From: an uncultured Gemmiger sp.
GTDB lineage: Bacteria > Bacillota > Clostridia > Oscillospirales > Ruminococcaceae
Direction: 5' to 3'
NCBI GenBank assembly: GCA_944388105.1
Contig: CALXHN010000008.1
Coordinates: forward strand, 1-51,130
DNA: 51,130 nucleotides
Shown here: positions 43,496-51,130 of the stretch, one piece after another
Layout: every line of letters begins with the position of its first letter
How positions within the stretch are numbered: the first letter of the stretch is position 1
Position numbers and translations under genes: made by a program
The notes under the pieces: generated by a model
The model's input: the letters and a program-made list of their open reading frames with translations, nothing else
Told to the model about the DNA's origin: nothing
Database searches by the model: none

Positions 43496-44188
43496 ATGTT
43501 GTATGTCACCGGCGATACCCACGCCAGCTTCTACCCGCTGTATGACCGCCTGGACGCCCTGCCCCGCACAGACTGCCAGGGCTGCATCATCCTGGGGGAT
43601 GTGGGATTCAACTACCACGGCGGCGACGAGGACCGCTGGAACAAACAGCTGATGAATTCCCTGGGGATCCCCCTTTTCTGCATCCAGGGCAACCACGAAC
43701 AGCGCCCCGCCCCCACCGGCCTGTATGAACAGCAGACCCGGTTCGGCGGGCAGGTGTGGGTGGAACCGGCCTTTCCCAACCTGATCTTTGCCCGGGACGG
43801 GGAGATCTACGACCTGGACGGCCGTTCGGCGCTGGTCATCGGCGGGGCGTACAGCGTGGACAAATACTATCGCCTGATGCACGGGTACCCCTGGTGGGCG
43901 GACGAGCAGCCGGACCAGGCCACCCGGCAGCGGGTGGAGGCGGCGCTGGCCGCCCGGGACTGGCAGGTGGACCTCATCCTGTCCCACACCTGTCCGGCCC
44001 GGTACATTCCCCAGGAAGCCCTGCTGCCCGGGCTGGACCAGAGCCGGGTGGACCGCTCCACCGAACTCTGGCTGGACACCATCGAATCCCGCACCCGGTA
44101 CGGCCGCTGGTACTGCGGCCACTGGCACATCAACAAGGCGGTGGACCGGATGCAGTTCCTCTTCCACGATCTCATCCCCCTGGCCTGA
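43496..44188 (+). CDS. Calcineurin-like metallophosphoesterase
   Basis: A protein of 230 residues, cytosolic. All five metal motifs are visible in order: GDTH (Asp7, His9), ILGDVGFN, GNHEQ, LSHTCP, and GHWHINK at the C-terminus. These hold two metal ions that hydrolyse phosphodiesters or phosphomonoesters. CGGAGGTG precedes the ATG at 43496; an open extension upstream lacks a ribosome site. It is divergent from the gene at 42447 and convergent with ugd. Its substrate cannot be told; single-domain members act on nucleotides, phosphoproteins or small phosphodiesters. Confidence 0.9.
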   Translation: MLYVTGDTHASFYPLYDRLDALPRTDCQGCIILGDVGFNYHGGDEDRWNKQLMNSLGIPLFCIQGNHEQRPAPTGLYEQQTRFGGQVWVEPAFPNLIFARDGEIYDLDGRSALVIGGAYSVDKYYRLMHGYPWWADEQPDQATRQRVEAALAARDWQVDLILSHTCPARYIPQEALLPGLDQSRVDRSTELWLDTIESRTRYGRWYCGHWHINKAVDRMQFLFHDLIPLA

Positions 44189-44204
44189 CCCGGGGGGCAA
44201 AGGC

Positions 44205-44243
44205 AAGCGGCGGCACGGAAGTTTCCGTGCCGCCGCTTTTTTT
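44205..44243. terminator. Bidirectional terminator between convergent genes
   Basis: A perfect 16-bp stem (44205-44220 with 44223-44238) around two loop bases, with a run of seven T on the plus strand (44237-44243). It ends the phosphoesterase gene and lies 23 bases after the ugd stop. Confidence 0.85.
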
Positions 44244-44265
44244 CGAGCCGGGTCCCTGCCGCGGG

Positions 44266-45489
44266 TCAGTCCCGCCGGAACAGGTCCCGGGTATAGACCT
44301 TCTGTTTCACATCGTCCAGGGAGCTGTCGTACCGGTTGGCGATGATGGCGTTGCTCCGGGCCTTGAAGTCCGCCAGATCGTTGACCACCCGGCTGCCGAA
44401 GAAGTCGGTGCCGTCCTCCAGCGTGGGTTCGTAGATGATGACCCGGGCCCCCTTGGCCTTCATCCGCTTCATCACGCCCTGGATGCTGGACTGGCGGAAG
44501 TTGTCGGAGTTGGATTTCATGGTCAGGCGGTAGACGCCCACCACCGGGGCATCCGCGTCGCCCCCGTCTCCGGCCGCGCAGGCCCGGGCGATCTCCAGGG
44601 CCCGGTCGGCCACGAACTCCTTGCGGGTGCGGTTGGATTCCACAATGGCCTCAATGAGGTTTTCCGGCACATCGGCGTAGTTAGCCAGCAGCTGCTTGGT
44701 GTCCTTGGGCAGGCAGTAGCCGCCGTACCCGAAACTGGGGTTGTTGTAGTGGTTGCCGATGCGCGGGTCCAGACAGACACCGTCGATGATGTCCTTGGTG
44801 TTCAGGCCCTTGGTCTCGGCGTAGGTATCCAGTTCATTGAAATAGCTCACCCGCAGGGCCAGATAGGTGTTGGCGAACAGCTTCACCGCCTCGGCCTCGG
44901 TAAAGCCCATGAACAGGGTGTCGATGTTCTCCTTGATGGCCCCTTCCTGCAGCAGACCGGCAAAGACATGGGCCTTCTCCACCAGACGGGGGTCCCGGGG
45001 GTCGGTGCCCACAATGATGCGGCTGGGATAGAGGTTGTCATACAGGGCCTTGCTCTCCCGCAGGAATTCCGGGCTGAACAGGATGTTCCGGCTGCCGGTG
45101 CTGCGGCGGATATGTTCGGTGTAGCCCACCGGGATGGTGGACTTGATGACCATGATGGCGTCGGGGTTGACTTTCTGCACCAGATGGATGACCTCCTCCA
45201 CCGCGGAGGTGTCAAAGAAATTCTTGGTGCTGTCATAGTTGGTGGGCGCCGCAATAATGACGAACTCAGCGTCCCGGTAAGCAGCCTCCCCGTCCAGGGT
45301 GGCGGTCAGGTCCAGCGGTTTTTCCGCCAGATACTTTTCGATGTATTCGTCCTGGATGGGCGATTCCCGGCGGTTGATCTTCTCCACCTTTTCGGGCAGG
45401 ATGTCCACCGCCGTGACATGGTGATGCTGGGCCAGCAGCGTGGCTATGGACAGCCCCACATAACCGGTACCGGCAACTGCGATTTTCAT
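44266..45489 (-). CDS. ugd: UDP-glucose 6-dehydrogenase
   Basis: A protein of 407 residues. It oxidises UDP-glucose to UDP-glucuronate with two NAD+, feeding surface polysaccharides. The Rossmann motif is GTGYVG (7-12). [12 protein letters not shown] is the substrate-binding segment, [22 protein letters not shown] is the dimer/active helix, and catalytic Cys259 is in [16 protein letters not shown]. The C-terminal UDP-binding domain ([26 protein letters not shown]) is complete. AGGGGG precedes the ATG. It is monocistronic, with a strong promoter ~105 bases upstream. It lies near the YfhO operon and may supply a uronic acid for the same surface polymer (inference). A UDP-mannose or GDP-mannose dehydrogenase is less likely. 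Confidence 0.93.
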   Translation of the reverse strand: MKIAVAGTGYVGLSIATLLAQHHHVTAVDILPEKVEKINRRESPIQDEYIEKYLAEKPLDLTATLDGEAAYRDAEFVIIAAPTNYDSTKNFFDTSAVEEVIHLVQKVNPDAIMVIKSTIPVGYTEHIRRSTGSRNILFSPEFLRESKALYDNLYPSRIIVGTDPRDPRLVEKAHVFAGLLQEGAIKENIDTLFMGFTEAEAVKLFANTYLALRVSYFNELDTYAETKGLNTKDIIDGVCLDPRIGNHYNNPSFGYGGYCLPKDTKQLLANYADVPENLIEAIVESNRTRKEFVADRALEIARACAAGDGGDADAPVVGVYRLTMKSNSDNFRQSSIQGVMKRMKAKGARVIIYEPTLEDGTDFFGSRVVNDLADFKARSNAIIANRYDSSLDDVKQKVYTRDLFRRD

Positions 45490-45595
45490 GCTTGTTCCCC
45501 CTGTAAAACGTCTGCGCCGCGGGCAAAGCCCGGGGGCGGCGGCCGGTTTTCAACGGTTTTGCGCCCTTTCGGTCAATAATACCCCGGATTTTTTA

Positions 45596-45624
45596 ATTAT
45601 AGCATAGGCCATTTTGTATTTCAA
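45596..45624 (-). promoter_or_regulatory. Promoter of ugd
   Basis: On the minus strand -35 TTGAAA (45619-45624), 17-bp spacer, perfect -10 TATAAT (45596-45601). The transcript would carry a ~100-base leader with a GC-rich segment. Confidence 0.7.
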
Positions 45625-45642
45625 CCGACGCCCCGTTCCCCC

Positions 45643-45689
45643 AAAAAGCCCCGCCGCAGACACCGGCATGCGCCGGCCCGCAGCGGGGC
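45643..45689 (-). terminator. Terminator after the sulfhydrylase remnant
   Basis: GCCCCGC (45648-45654) pairs with GCGGGGC (45683-45689) around an inner CCGGC/GCCGG stem. On the minus strand TTTTT follows. The terminator of the broken gene is preserved. Confidence 0.75.
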
Positions 45690-45754
45690 ATTTTTGGCAG
45701 GCTGGGTACCCGTCTGCCGCCTTCACGGTGCCGAGACCAGCAGCGGCGTTCCCG

Positions 45755-46516
45755 TCATCCTTCCCGTACGCTGCGGAAGGCCTGGTCCAGGTCGGCGAGG
45801 ATGTCGTCAATGTGTTCGGTGCCCACCGAAAGGCGGATGGTGTTTTCGTAGATGCCCGCCTCCGCCAGTTCCTGCGCCGTCAGCTGGCTGTGGGTGGTGG
45901 ACGCGGGATGGATCACCAGGCTTTTCACGTCCGCCACATTGCCCAGCAGGGAAAAGATCTGCAGATGGTCGATGAACCGGAAGGCCTCCTCCCGTCCGCC
46001 CCGGATGCGGAAGGTGAAGATGGAGGCCCCGCCGTTGGGGAAGTAGGTTTCGTACAGCCGGTGGTCCGGGTGGTCCGGCAGCGAGGGATGGTTGACCTGT
46101 TCCACCTGGGGATGGGCTGCCAGATAGGCCACCACCTTTTTGGTGTTTTCCACATGGCGTTCCAGTCGCAGGCTCAGGGTCTCGGTGCCCTGCAGCAGCA
46201 GAAATGCCGCAAAGGGACTGATGCAGGCGCCCTGGTCCCGCAGCAGCACCGCCCGGATGTAGGTGACAAAGGCCGCCGGACCCGCAGCCTGGGTGAAGCG
46301 GACGCCATGGTAGCTGGGGTTGGGCTGACTGAGCCAGGGGTACCGGCCGCTGGCCGCCCAGTCAAACCGGCCGCCGTCCACGATCACCCCGCCCAGGGTG
46401 GTCCCGTGGCCGCCAATGAACTTGGTGGCGGAATGCAGCACAATGTCGGCGCCGTGCTCCAGGGGCCGGATGAGATAGGGGGTGCCGAAGGTGTTGTCGA
46501 TGACCAGGGGCAGCCC
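45755..46516 (-). pseudogene. metY: O-acetylhomoserine sulfhydrylase, C-terminal remnant
   Basis: About 254 residues align with the C-terminal part of the ~430-residue PLP enzymes that make homocysteine from O-acetylhomoserine. It starts at [37 protein letters not shown], where the Lys holds PLP, and runs intact to the normal end [19 protein letters not shown]. The N-terminal ~170 residues are absent, including the phosphate-binding and substrate-gating segments. Homology stops at 46516; the bases before it belong to the dipeptidase terminator. The open frame continues into the terminator stem, and its only GTG start there has no ribosome site. No frameshift or stop mars the remnant, so the break is recent. 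Confidence 0.85.
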
Positions 46517-46530
46517 GAGAAAAAGAGTGG

Positions 46531-46585
46531 AAAAAAACAAAAGCAGCACCGGTCCGCTGCTGTTCCCAGCGGTTGGTGCTGCTTT
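46531..46585 (-). terminator. Terminator of the dipeptidase gene
   Basis: AAGCAGCACC (46541-46550) pairs with GGTGCTGCTT (46575-46584), followed on the minus strand by TTTGTTTTTTT. The broken sulfhydrylase gene starts only 15 bases further downstream. Confidence 0.85.
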
Positions 46586-46604
46586 CTTTCCTGCTGTTCT
46601 ACGC

Positions 46605-48065
46605 TCAGTTATCCCCTCTGTGATACCGGATCTTCATCTTCTCGGAGGCGTTTTTGAGGATCTGGGCCAGGGCTTTGTCCGACTCCTCCTTCACCATATC
46701 CGCAATTTTGCGGTTGGCTTCCTCCAGAATTTCGACCGGCGCGCCCTGCCGGATCTTTTCGTCGTACTCGTACAGGAACTGCTGTCCCCGGTTCATCACG
46801 GCGTTCACATACCGCTCATCAAACAGAAGCGCACTGCCGAAATGGGCGTCGGTCAGGGCGGCAATGAGCCGGCTGTGCCAGTACATGCTGCCGGTGGAGA
46901 CCGTTTCGGTGGTACCGCTGAAGTACTTGGGGAACTCGGTCACACGGGCATAGACCGGGAAGCAGGCCGTGAAGCCGCTGCCGCCCATGGACAACCACTC
47001 CACCCCCTGAATCGCCTCGGGCAGATACCCGCGGATCTGCATGATGCCGCAGACGTCGCTGTTGGGCACGCCGATGGTGCGGTATTTGCCCTTGCAGGCC
47101 GCGGTCCGGTCGTAGGGGTTGTAGGGCGTTCCCTGGTAATAGGATCCCAGCAGATACCGCACGTCCTCCACCGTCACCTTGCGCTCCGGCACAAAGGACC
47201 AGGGGATGTCGTTGCTTTCCGGGGTGAAGTCGGCGTTCTCCCCGTCCCACTTGTAGGTCCGGGGCAGGAAATACCGGGCCATGAACCAGGCCCGGGGGGT
47301 GTTGTAGATATGGTCCGCGTCGGAACGGGAACCGAAGGCCAGCCGCGGGTTGAACTCTGCCCCCGTATCCAGCGCCAGGTGGTGGGTTTCCACGAACTCC
47401 CGCAGGTCCTTGGAGCAAAGGTTTTCCTGCTGCGCGCCGCAGGCATCCCCGAAGTCAAAATGGTCCAGACCAAACTGGTTGGGCATGACCACCACCCGGT
47501 CATCGGGCACCCGCCGGGCGATCCAGTGATGGCCGCCGATGGTTTCCAGCCACCAGACTTCATCGGCATCCGCAAAGGCCATGCCGTTGGGTTCGTAGGT
47601 GCCGTACTGCTCCAGCAGCGCACCGGTGCGCAGCACCCCTTCCCGGGCGGAATGAATGTAAGGAAGCACCAGGGTCACCAGGTCCTCCTCCCCGATGCCG
47701 CCGGGGACCTCTTTGGTATGGCGGCCTTTCTTTTCCTGATACCGCACATAGGGGTCCGCGCCGATGACCCGGGCGTTGCTGGTGATGGTCTCGGTGGCGG
47801 TCATGGCCACATTGGCTTCGTTGATGCCGCAGGCGGGCCAGACGCCGTTGGACTTGTTCACGTTGGGACAGTCGGTATAGCCCATGGCCTTCTCCGGCAG
47901 TTCCACCGTCAGGTGAGAGATGACCGTTTTGTAGGTGGCCGCCCCCTCCCGGGCCGGGTGGGCCAAAACGCGCTTGGCTTCAAATGCGCCGTCATCATTG
48001 CGGGCAATGATGGTGGAACCGTCATGGCTGGCCTTCTTGCCAACCAGAATCGTGGTACAGGGCAT
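46605..48065 (-). CDS. Dipeptidase, peptidase family C69 (PepD-like)
   Basis: A protein of 486 residues, the family length (~470-490). [13 protein letters not shown] begins with the catalytic Cys3, which in C69 N-terminal nucleophile hydrolases becomes the first residue or sits near the start. [14 protein letters not shown] and [26 protein letters not shown] are family blocks; [19 protein letters not shown] and [10 protein letters not shown] line the pocket. It cleaves a wide range of dipeptides in the cytosol. AAAAGGAG precedes the ATG. The gene has its own promoter and terminator and directly abuts the truncated sulfhydrylase gene, so it marks one side of a rearrangement. Confidence 0.9.
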   Translation of the reverse strand: MPCTTILVGKKASHDGSTIIARNDDGAFEAKRVLAHPAREGAATYKTVISHLTVELPEKAMGYTDCPNVNKSNGVWPACGINEANVAMTATETITSNARVIGADPYVRYQEKKGRHTKEVPGGIGEEDLVTLVLPYIHSAREGVLRTGALLEQYGTYEPNGMAFADADEVWWLETIGGHHWIARRVPDDRVVVMPNQFGLDHFDFGDACGAQQENLCSKDLREFVETHHLALDTGAEFNPRLAFGSRSDADHIYNTPRAWFMARYFLPRTYKWDGENADFTPESNDIPWSFVPERKVTVEDVRYLLGSYYQGTPYNPYDRTAACKGKYRTIGVPNSDVCGIMQIRGYLPEAIQGVEWLSMGGSGFTACFPVYARVTEFPKYFSGTTETVSTGSMYWHSRLIAALTDAHFGSALLFDERYVNAVMNRGQQFLYEYDEKIRQGAPVEILEEANRKIADMVKEESDKALAQILKNASEKMKIRYHRGDN

Positions 48066-48184
48066 GGGTTTCTCCTTTTTCTATGTACATCCGTTTCCAA
48101 TTGTGTACAGCCTGATTTTCACTGCACAGCCGACTTCCCGCAACCGGGAATCGACAAAATTCTGCTTTTTTCGGCAACACCTCT

Positions 48185-48213
48185 ATCATAGCATGGGTCC
48201 CGCGCCATTTCCA
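48185..48213 (-). promoter_or_regulatory. Promoter of the dipeptidase gene
   Basis: On the minus strand -35 TGGAAA (48208-48213), 17-bp spacer, extended -10 TGCTATGAT (-10 at 48185-48190). The leader is ~115 bases. Confidence 0.5.
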
Positions 48214-48319
48214 GCCCCCATTGTCCTTGGCACAGCCCGCCCGCTCCGCCGGCTGCCGGCAGACGCCCTGTGCCACTTGCGGGGGCTGCCATCCGGCAGA
48301 AGGTTGTTCCGATTGTCTC

Positions 48320-48348
48320 TATACACAAACGGCATTCCGTGTTATAAT
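48320..48348 (+). promoter_or_regulatory. Promoter of the HNH nuclease gene
   Basis: -35-like TATACA (48320-48325), 17-bp spacer, perfect extended -10 TGTTATAAT (-10 at 48343-48348), 33 bases before the start codon. Confidence 0.6.
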
Positions 48349-48381
48349 TTAATGTAAAATACTGTGCAGGAGGCCTTCCAG

Positions 48382-49128
48382 ATGGCAGAGAGAAAAAGCA
48401 AAGCCCGGATTGAGCAGTCCCCCTTCCTGACGCCTGCTGCCGAACCCGATGACTTGGTGGATCGTGATGCATGGATTGAGGAAACTACGGCAGGGTTTAT
48501 CTCAAAAAGTCCGGCCAACAGATTTATCTATAGGGTGATCCTTGAAACCCTGTGGCCCAAAGGCCATGGCATTCCCGGTCCGATTGTGAACCGGGAAGAA
48601 ATTCGGAAAGCGGTCGATCTGGCCAAACAAAAGCCCTACATAGACACCTTCCGGCGGCTGCGGGAACTGCAGGGGGAGGAAGGGCTTCTCGGCATTGTGA
48701 AGCATGGCAATCAGTACCAGCTGAGCACCCTGAATGTATATCAGAAAAAGACACCGAGAATCCACCTTTCCGATGAAAAGTGGGATCGCGTTGTGGCGCA
48801 TTACCAGAACAAGTGTGCCGTATGCGGGGCCACCAATGCCGGGAAAAAATTTCAGCAGGACCATAAGGTGCCCCGGTCCCGAGGGGGTACGGACGCCATA
48901 ACCAATTGGCAGCCCCTGTGTGACAGGTGCAACAATGTGAAAAGCACCTCTTGCAGGTCCTGCACAGAAGATTGTTCCAAGTGCGGCTGGGCCTACCCGG
49001 AGTATTATCGCCCCATAAAAGTTCCCGGAAGTGTTTTGAAACTGCTGCATGAATTTGCGGACGCCAATCATATTGACGCCGACGAGATGGTCACAGAGCT
49101 GATTTTGCGCAATATACCAAACAAATAA
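48382..49128 (+). CDS. HNH endonuclease, probable type II restriction enzyme
   Basis: A protein of 248 residues. The N-terminal ~120 residues include a wHTH-like region (FIYRVILETLWPKGHGIPGPIVNREEIRKAVDLA ... GIVKHGNQYQLSTLNV). The HNH fold follows: CAVCGATNAGKKFQQDHKVPRSRGGTDAITNWQPLCDRCNNVK, with the D-H catalytic pair, a conserved Asn and a zinc site of C-x2-C and C-x2-C. Further cysteine pairs (CRSC, DCSKC) form a second knuckle. CAGGAGG precedes the ATG. It converges with a C5-cytosine methyltransferase gene 34 bases away, so restriction of the same site is the natural reading. Codon use is more A/T-rich than in neighbours. Confidence 0.85.
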   Translation: MAERKSKARIEQSPFLTPAAEPDDLVDRDAWIEETTAGFISKSPANRFIYRVILETLWPKGHGIPGPIVNREEIRKAVDLAKQKPYIDTFRRLRELQGEEGLLGIVKHGNQYQLSTLNVYQKKTPRIHLSDEKWDRVVAHYQNKCAVCGATNAGKKFQQDHKVPRSRGGTDAITNWQPLCDRCNNVKSTSCRSCTEDCSKCGWAYPEYYRPIKVPGSVLKLLHEFADANHIDADEMVTELILRNIPNK

Positions 49129-49130
49129 GA

Positions 49131-49160
49131 AGGAGGCAGCCAAAAGGCTGCCTCCTCTTT
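49131..49160. terminator. Bidirectional terminator between HNH and methyltransferase genes
   Basis: An 11-bp perfect stem AGGAGGCAGCC (49131-49141) and its complement (49146-49156) with loop AAAA; plus-strand tail CTTTATTAT, minus-strand tail TCTTATTT. Confidence 0.85.
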
Positions 49161-49161
49161 A

Positions 49162-50439
49162 TTATGTCCGGTACTTTTCAAGCCTGGGATCCTGGTTCGT
49201 GACAAGGCCATATATTCGCATCAGGGCAAGGCCCAGGGCTCTGCCCACCAACGGCGGTATGGCGTTGCCGATCTGCGCATTTCTGGGCACATCAATTCCT
49301 CGTGCCGGACCGTTTAGGGTGTACCGGCCATAGAACGTATAGTCATCCGGGAATGACTGCAGCCTTGCCATTTCACGCAGGGTCACAACTCTTGGCTGAT
49401 TGAAATGGATGAGTTCCTCCGGTGCGGTCGTCAAGGTAGAGCAGGGCTTCTCCGTATCCAGAACGAACCTTTTGTTGGAATGGCAGCCGTTTGCATATAA
49501 GAATTCCTTGCTCAATCGGCCCGGCGGCTGCGTCCTTTGCGCGGTCTCACACAGGGTCACGATTTTTTTGCTGTGCCGGTTAAATCTGTGCGAACTCGGC
49601 ACTTCCTCACCGGGGCTGTTCTTTCTCATCAGTTTCTGGTAGGCACTTTGCGCAGGCCTGTACTTGCAGGTTTCATACCCGGGGAATTCGGGATCGGGGA
49701 CTTTGTCCCCCCCTGCAAGATCGCTTATGGCTTCGCCGACATTTACATATCGGTCCGTAGCAAGCCCGAACTGGGCGCGCTGCTCCATGCCGACTTCGCT
49801 TAAAATGTCCGTGAGCAGACGTGCGACATCCATTTCGCCGCAGAAGTCTTCTCTGATGGAAAACAGGATCACGCGCTTCCGGACCTGGGGCACGCCGAAA
49901 TCAGCGGCATTGATCACAACTTTTCCGACCTTGTATCCCAGTTCCTCCAGCTGCTTTACCGCTTCCGAGGCCACACTCATGGTCATTCCGTCAATGGGCC
50001 TGCAAACAAATTTTCGTTCAAAGCCCCCCACGTTTTCTATGATTCCGAAAACGGGCTTCAGCATGGAAATCGCTTTGATCTGCTTGAACACCAGCAGGTT
50101 TCTGGGATCATTTCCATTTCTTGCCCCCGCTACGGAAAACCCCTGGCAAGGCGGCCCCCCTGCCACAAGCAGCACTTTTCCGGCCAGTTCTTTCAGATGC
50201 GCCGCATAGGCATCATCGTCCACCAATTCTTCTATCGAATGCGGCTGCTTGGTGAGCCATGCCGGCCAACAGGTAAAATGCCTATAAGGAGCATCCTCGT
50301 TCACCAAATTGGATGTAAATGTTTTAAACGCCATGGGGTCTTTTTCAATGGCAAACACCCCTGACCAGCCTGCCCAGCCAAGGCCAAGTGATAGCCCTCC
50401 ACAGCCAGCGAAAAAATCAATATAGTTCGTGGTACTCAT
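49162..50439 (-). CDS. DNA (cytosine-5-)-methyltransferase
   Basis: A protein of ~425 residues with the ordered motifs of C5 methyltransferases: motif I DFFAGCGGLSLGL (AdoMet), motif IV GGPPCQGFS with the catalytic Cys (residue 98 from this start), motif VI ENV, motif VIII VPQVRKRVILF, motif IX VTLREMARLQSFPDDYTFYG and motif X QIGNAIPPLVG. The ~150 residues between VIII and IX are the target recognition domain, which sets the methylated sequence. ATG at 50439 (M-S-T-T-N) is preferred; an ATG at 50451 has AAGGA directly against it. It protects host DNA from the partner HNH nuclease. An HTH gene lies 117 bases upstream on the same strand. Confidence 0.95.
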   Translation of the reverse strand: MSTTNYIDFFAGCGGLSLGLGWAGWSGVFAIEKDPMAFKTFTSNLVNEDAPYRHFTCWPAWLTKQPHSIEELVDDDAYAAHLKELAGKVLLVAGGPPCQGFSVAGARNGNDPRNLLVFKQIKAISMLKPVFGIIENVGGFERKFVCRPIDGMTMSVASEAVKQLEELGYKVGKVVINAADFGVPQVRKRVILFSIREDFCGEMDVARLLTDILSEVGMEQRAQFGLATDRYVNVGEAISDLAGGDKVPDPEFPGYETCKYRPAQSAYQKLMRKNSPGEEVPSSHRFNRHSKKIVTLCETAQRTQPPGRLSKEFLYANGCHSNKRFVLDTEKPCSTLTTAPEELIHFNQPRVVTLREMARLQSFPDDYTFYGRYTLNGPARGIDVPRNAQIGNAIPPLVGRALGLALMRIYGLVTNQDPRLEKYRT

Positions 50440-50568
50440 TGTCTGCTTCATTCCTTGGCATTCTCTCCGTCGTTTTTTCTCAGCGTTTTATCTCTATTAT
50501 GATTTTTATAAGAGATCGCTCCTATGCATCACATGGATTACAGCAAAAATATGCGCTCCCGGTTTTCC

Positions 50569-50781
50569 TTACTGATTCCGGGAAGAATGATTGTCGATTG
50601 CGCTTTCCCCGCTTTTGACCCATTCATCAAGCTCGGAACGCTTGAATTTCCACAGCTTTCCGATTTTATGCGCGGGGATATTCGTTTTCTTTATCCAGTT
50701 TCTGATCGTGTCCTTGGTTACGCCCAGATGGATGGCCGCATCCCCGATTCCGATCCAGTTTTCTTCAAAATCCATGCTCAT
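50569..50781 (-). CDS. Excisionase/MerR-like helix-turn-helix protein
   Basis: A protein of ~70 residues. MSMDFEENWIGIGDAAIHLG VTKDTIRNWIKK and IPAHKIGKLWKFKRSELDEWV form the winged helix of the excisionase (HTH_17) family: recognition helix with T-x-x-T-I-x-N-W and a wing G-K-L-W-K-F. ATG at 50781 (or the one two codons later) is used; an in-frame extension overlaps the promoter. Such small proteins often accompany restriction-modification genes as controllers. Here it is upstream of the methyltransferase gene and probably co-transcribed. Confidence 0.8.
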   Translation of the reverse strand: MSMDFEENWIGIGDAAIHLGVTKDTIRNWIKKTNIPAHKIGKLWKFKRSELDEWVKSGESAIDNHSSRNQ

Positions 50782-50819
50782 CGTTTTCGCCCCATCACAT
50801 GATCTATTTTGCCAGTTGA

Positions 50820-50848
50820 ATTTTAGCATACCGGAATAGGGATTTCAA
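50820..50848 (-). promoter_or_regulatory. Promoter of the HTH-methyltransferase genes
   Basis: On the minus strand -35 TTGAAA (50843-50848), 17-bp spacer, extended -10 TGCTAAAAT (-10 at 50820-50825). It lies ~40 bases before the HTH start. Confidence 0.7.
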
Positions 50849-50877
50849 CGTGTTTCCTATGATTTGGTTGTAATTAA

Positions 50878-50889
50878 AAGGAGGCAGCC
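50878..50889. repeat. 12-bp repeat matching the HNH terminator arm
   Basis: AAGGAGGCAGCC is identical to 49130-49141. In the first place it is the left arm of a terminator; here the right arm is missing. The two copies, in the same orientation, flank the methyltransferase-HTH pair. Confidence 0.5.
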
Positions 50890-50973
50890 CTGTCATTTGC
50901 GCCAGCCTGCATTCCCTGTCCGAACAGCGGCGCGCCACCGCCGCCGGAGAGTGAAATGCCAATGCGGCGGCAA

Positions 50974-51006
50974 AAGCAGGGAGCCGGGTGTTTGCCCGAC
51001 TCCCCT
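50974..51006 (-). terminator. Terminator after the GNAT gene
   Basis: CAGGGAG.CCGGG pairs with CCCG.CTCCCCTG (50975-51006 region) with one bulge and one mismatch; on the minus strand CTTTTGCC follows. Weak U-tract. Confidence 0.55.
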
Positions 51007-51041
51007 GTTCTATCCTTGCAGCTTCCTTCGCCGCGTCTGCT

Positions 51042-51130
51042 TTACAACAGCGATTTGATCATGATGATGCCGTGATAGTTTTCCCCATAGCAGTTGGGGA
51101 TGAACCCGGCAGGCACAAACCCGAGCTTGC
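51042..51130 (-). CDS. GNAT acetyltransferase, C-terminal end only
   Basis: The 29 visible residues KLGFVPAGFIPNCYGENYHG and IIMIKSLL, ending at TAA (51042-51044), are the typical last strand and end of a GNAT fold: the K-L-G-F turn after the acetyl-CoA-binding helix, an aromatic Tyr, and I-M-x-K-x-L. The rest lies past the right edge, so the acceptor is unknown. It reads toward the restriction-modification block and is followed by a hairpin. Confidence 0.7.
   Translation of the reverse strand, partial: KLGFVPAGFIPNCYGENYHGIIMIKSLL

Larger units (their letters stand above)
48066..48381. other. Intergenic region between divergent dipeptidase and HNH genes
   Basis: It holds the two divergent promoters and an 8-bp inverted repeat, TGGCACAG (48228-48235) with CTGTGCCA (48268-48275), around a GC-rich arm with its own GCCGGC hairpin. 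No gene is seen. The composition changes from GC-rich to more AT-rich across it, near 48300. Confidence 0.5.

Noticed and set aside
46517..46549. GTG start extending the sulfhydrylase remnant into an apparent 264-residue protein
   Set aside because: The GTG lies in the dipeptidase terminator stem, has no ribosome site, and the added residues do not match the family.

Overview
This is a 51 kb chromosomal window from a GC-rich, low-branching Firmicute. The best guess is a gut Oscillospiraceae/Ruminococcaceae-type Clostridium (Faecalibacterium/Gemmiger/Subdoligranulum-like). The basis is the strongly GC-biased third codon positions, purine-rich AGGAGG-type ribosome binding sites, many 4-bp ATGA gene overlaps, sigma-A-type promoters with 17-bp spacers, several CUT1 sugar ABC transporters, and glycan-degrading enzymes. 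The taxonomic guess is inference. No rRNA, tRNA, CRISPR array, integrase, transposase or phage structural gene was seen.

Layout. (1) 1-3591, minus: a DUF4956 membrane protein, a CotH-kinase-like secreted or membrane-anchored protein and a VTC-type polyphosphate polymerase domain protein (cut by the left edge), translationally coupled. (2) 3747-5120, minus: a MATE exporter. (3) 5258-11340, minus: one long cassette made of a 12-TM anion-type permease, a 714-residue hydantoinase/oxoprolinase-family protein, an ImmA/IrrE-like zinc protease overlapping an FCD-type GntR regulator, and class I mannose-6-phosphate isomerase. A 14-bp palindrome lies exactly in the spacer of the permease promoter. (4) 11795-17242, plus: a complete CUT1 ABC sugar importer (ATPase, two permeases, lipoprotein binding protein) and a separate OB-fold-like lipoprotein. 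(5) 17335-33965: an AraC regulator divergent from a GH2 beta-galactosidase and an MFS sugar porter. These are followed by a long glycan-utilisation operon: GH105 unsaturated glycuronyl hydrolase, a second binding protein with two permeases (no ATPase of its own), an unclassified 549-residue protein, GH38 alpha-mannosidase, ROK kinase and a TIM-barrel isomerase/epimerase. (6) 34096-42327, plus: a glutaredoxin-like protein, then a membrane operon for surface glycosylation with two paralogous [GT-C-like protein + small anchored partner] pairs and a YfhO protein, preceded by a terminator-like leader. (7) 42447-45489: a membrane-anchored unknown protein, a metallophosphoesterase and UDP-glucose dehydrogenase. 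(8) 45755-51130: a remnant of O-acetylhomoserine sulfhydrylase missing its N-terminal ~170 residues, a C69 dipeptidase that abuts the break, and a less GC-rich restriction-modification block (HNH nuclease, C5-cytosine methyltransferase, excisionase-like HTH), ending in the tail of a GNAT acetyltransferase.

How the genes work together. Regions 3-5 look like a carbohydrate scavenging neighbourhood. GH105 and GH38 imply a substrate carrying both uronic acid (made unsaturated by an external lyase) and alpha-mannose. The freed sugars would enter through the CUT1 permeases, probably energised by the ATPase encoded at 11795, and pass through ROK phosphorylation and ManA isomerisation. The most interesting candidates for undescribed biology are the GH105/549-aa/GH38 locus, the protease-overlapping-regulator pair, the duplicated membrane pairs with an attenuator-like leader, and the DUF4956-CotH-VTC trio.
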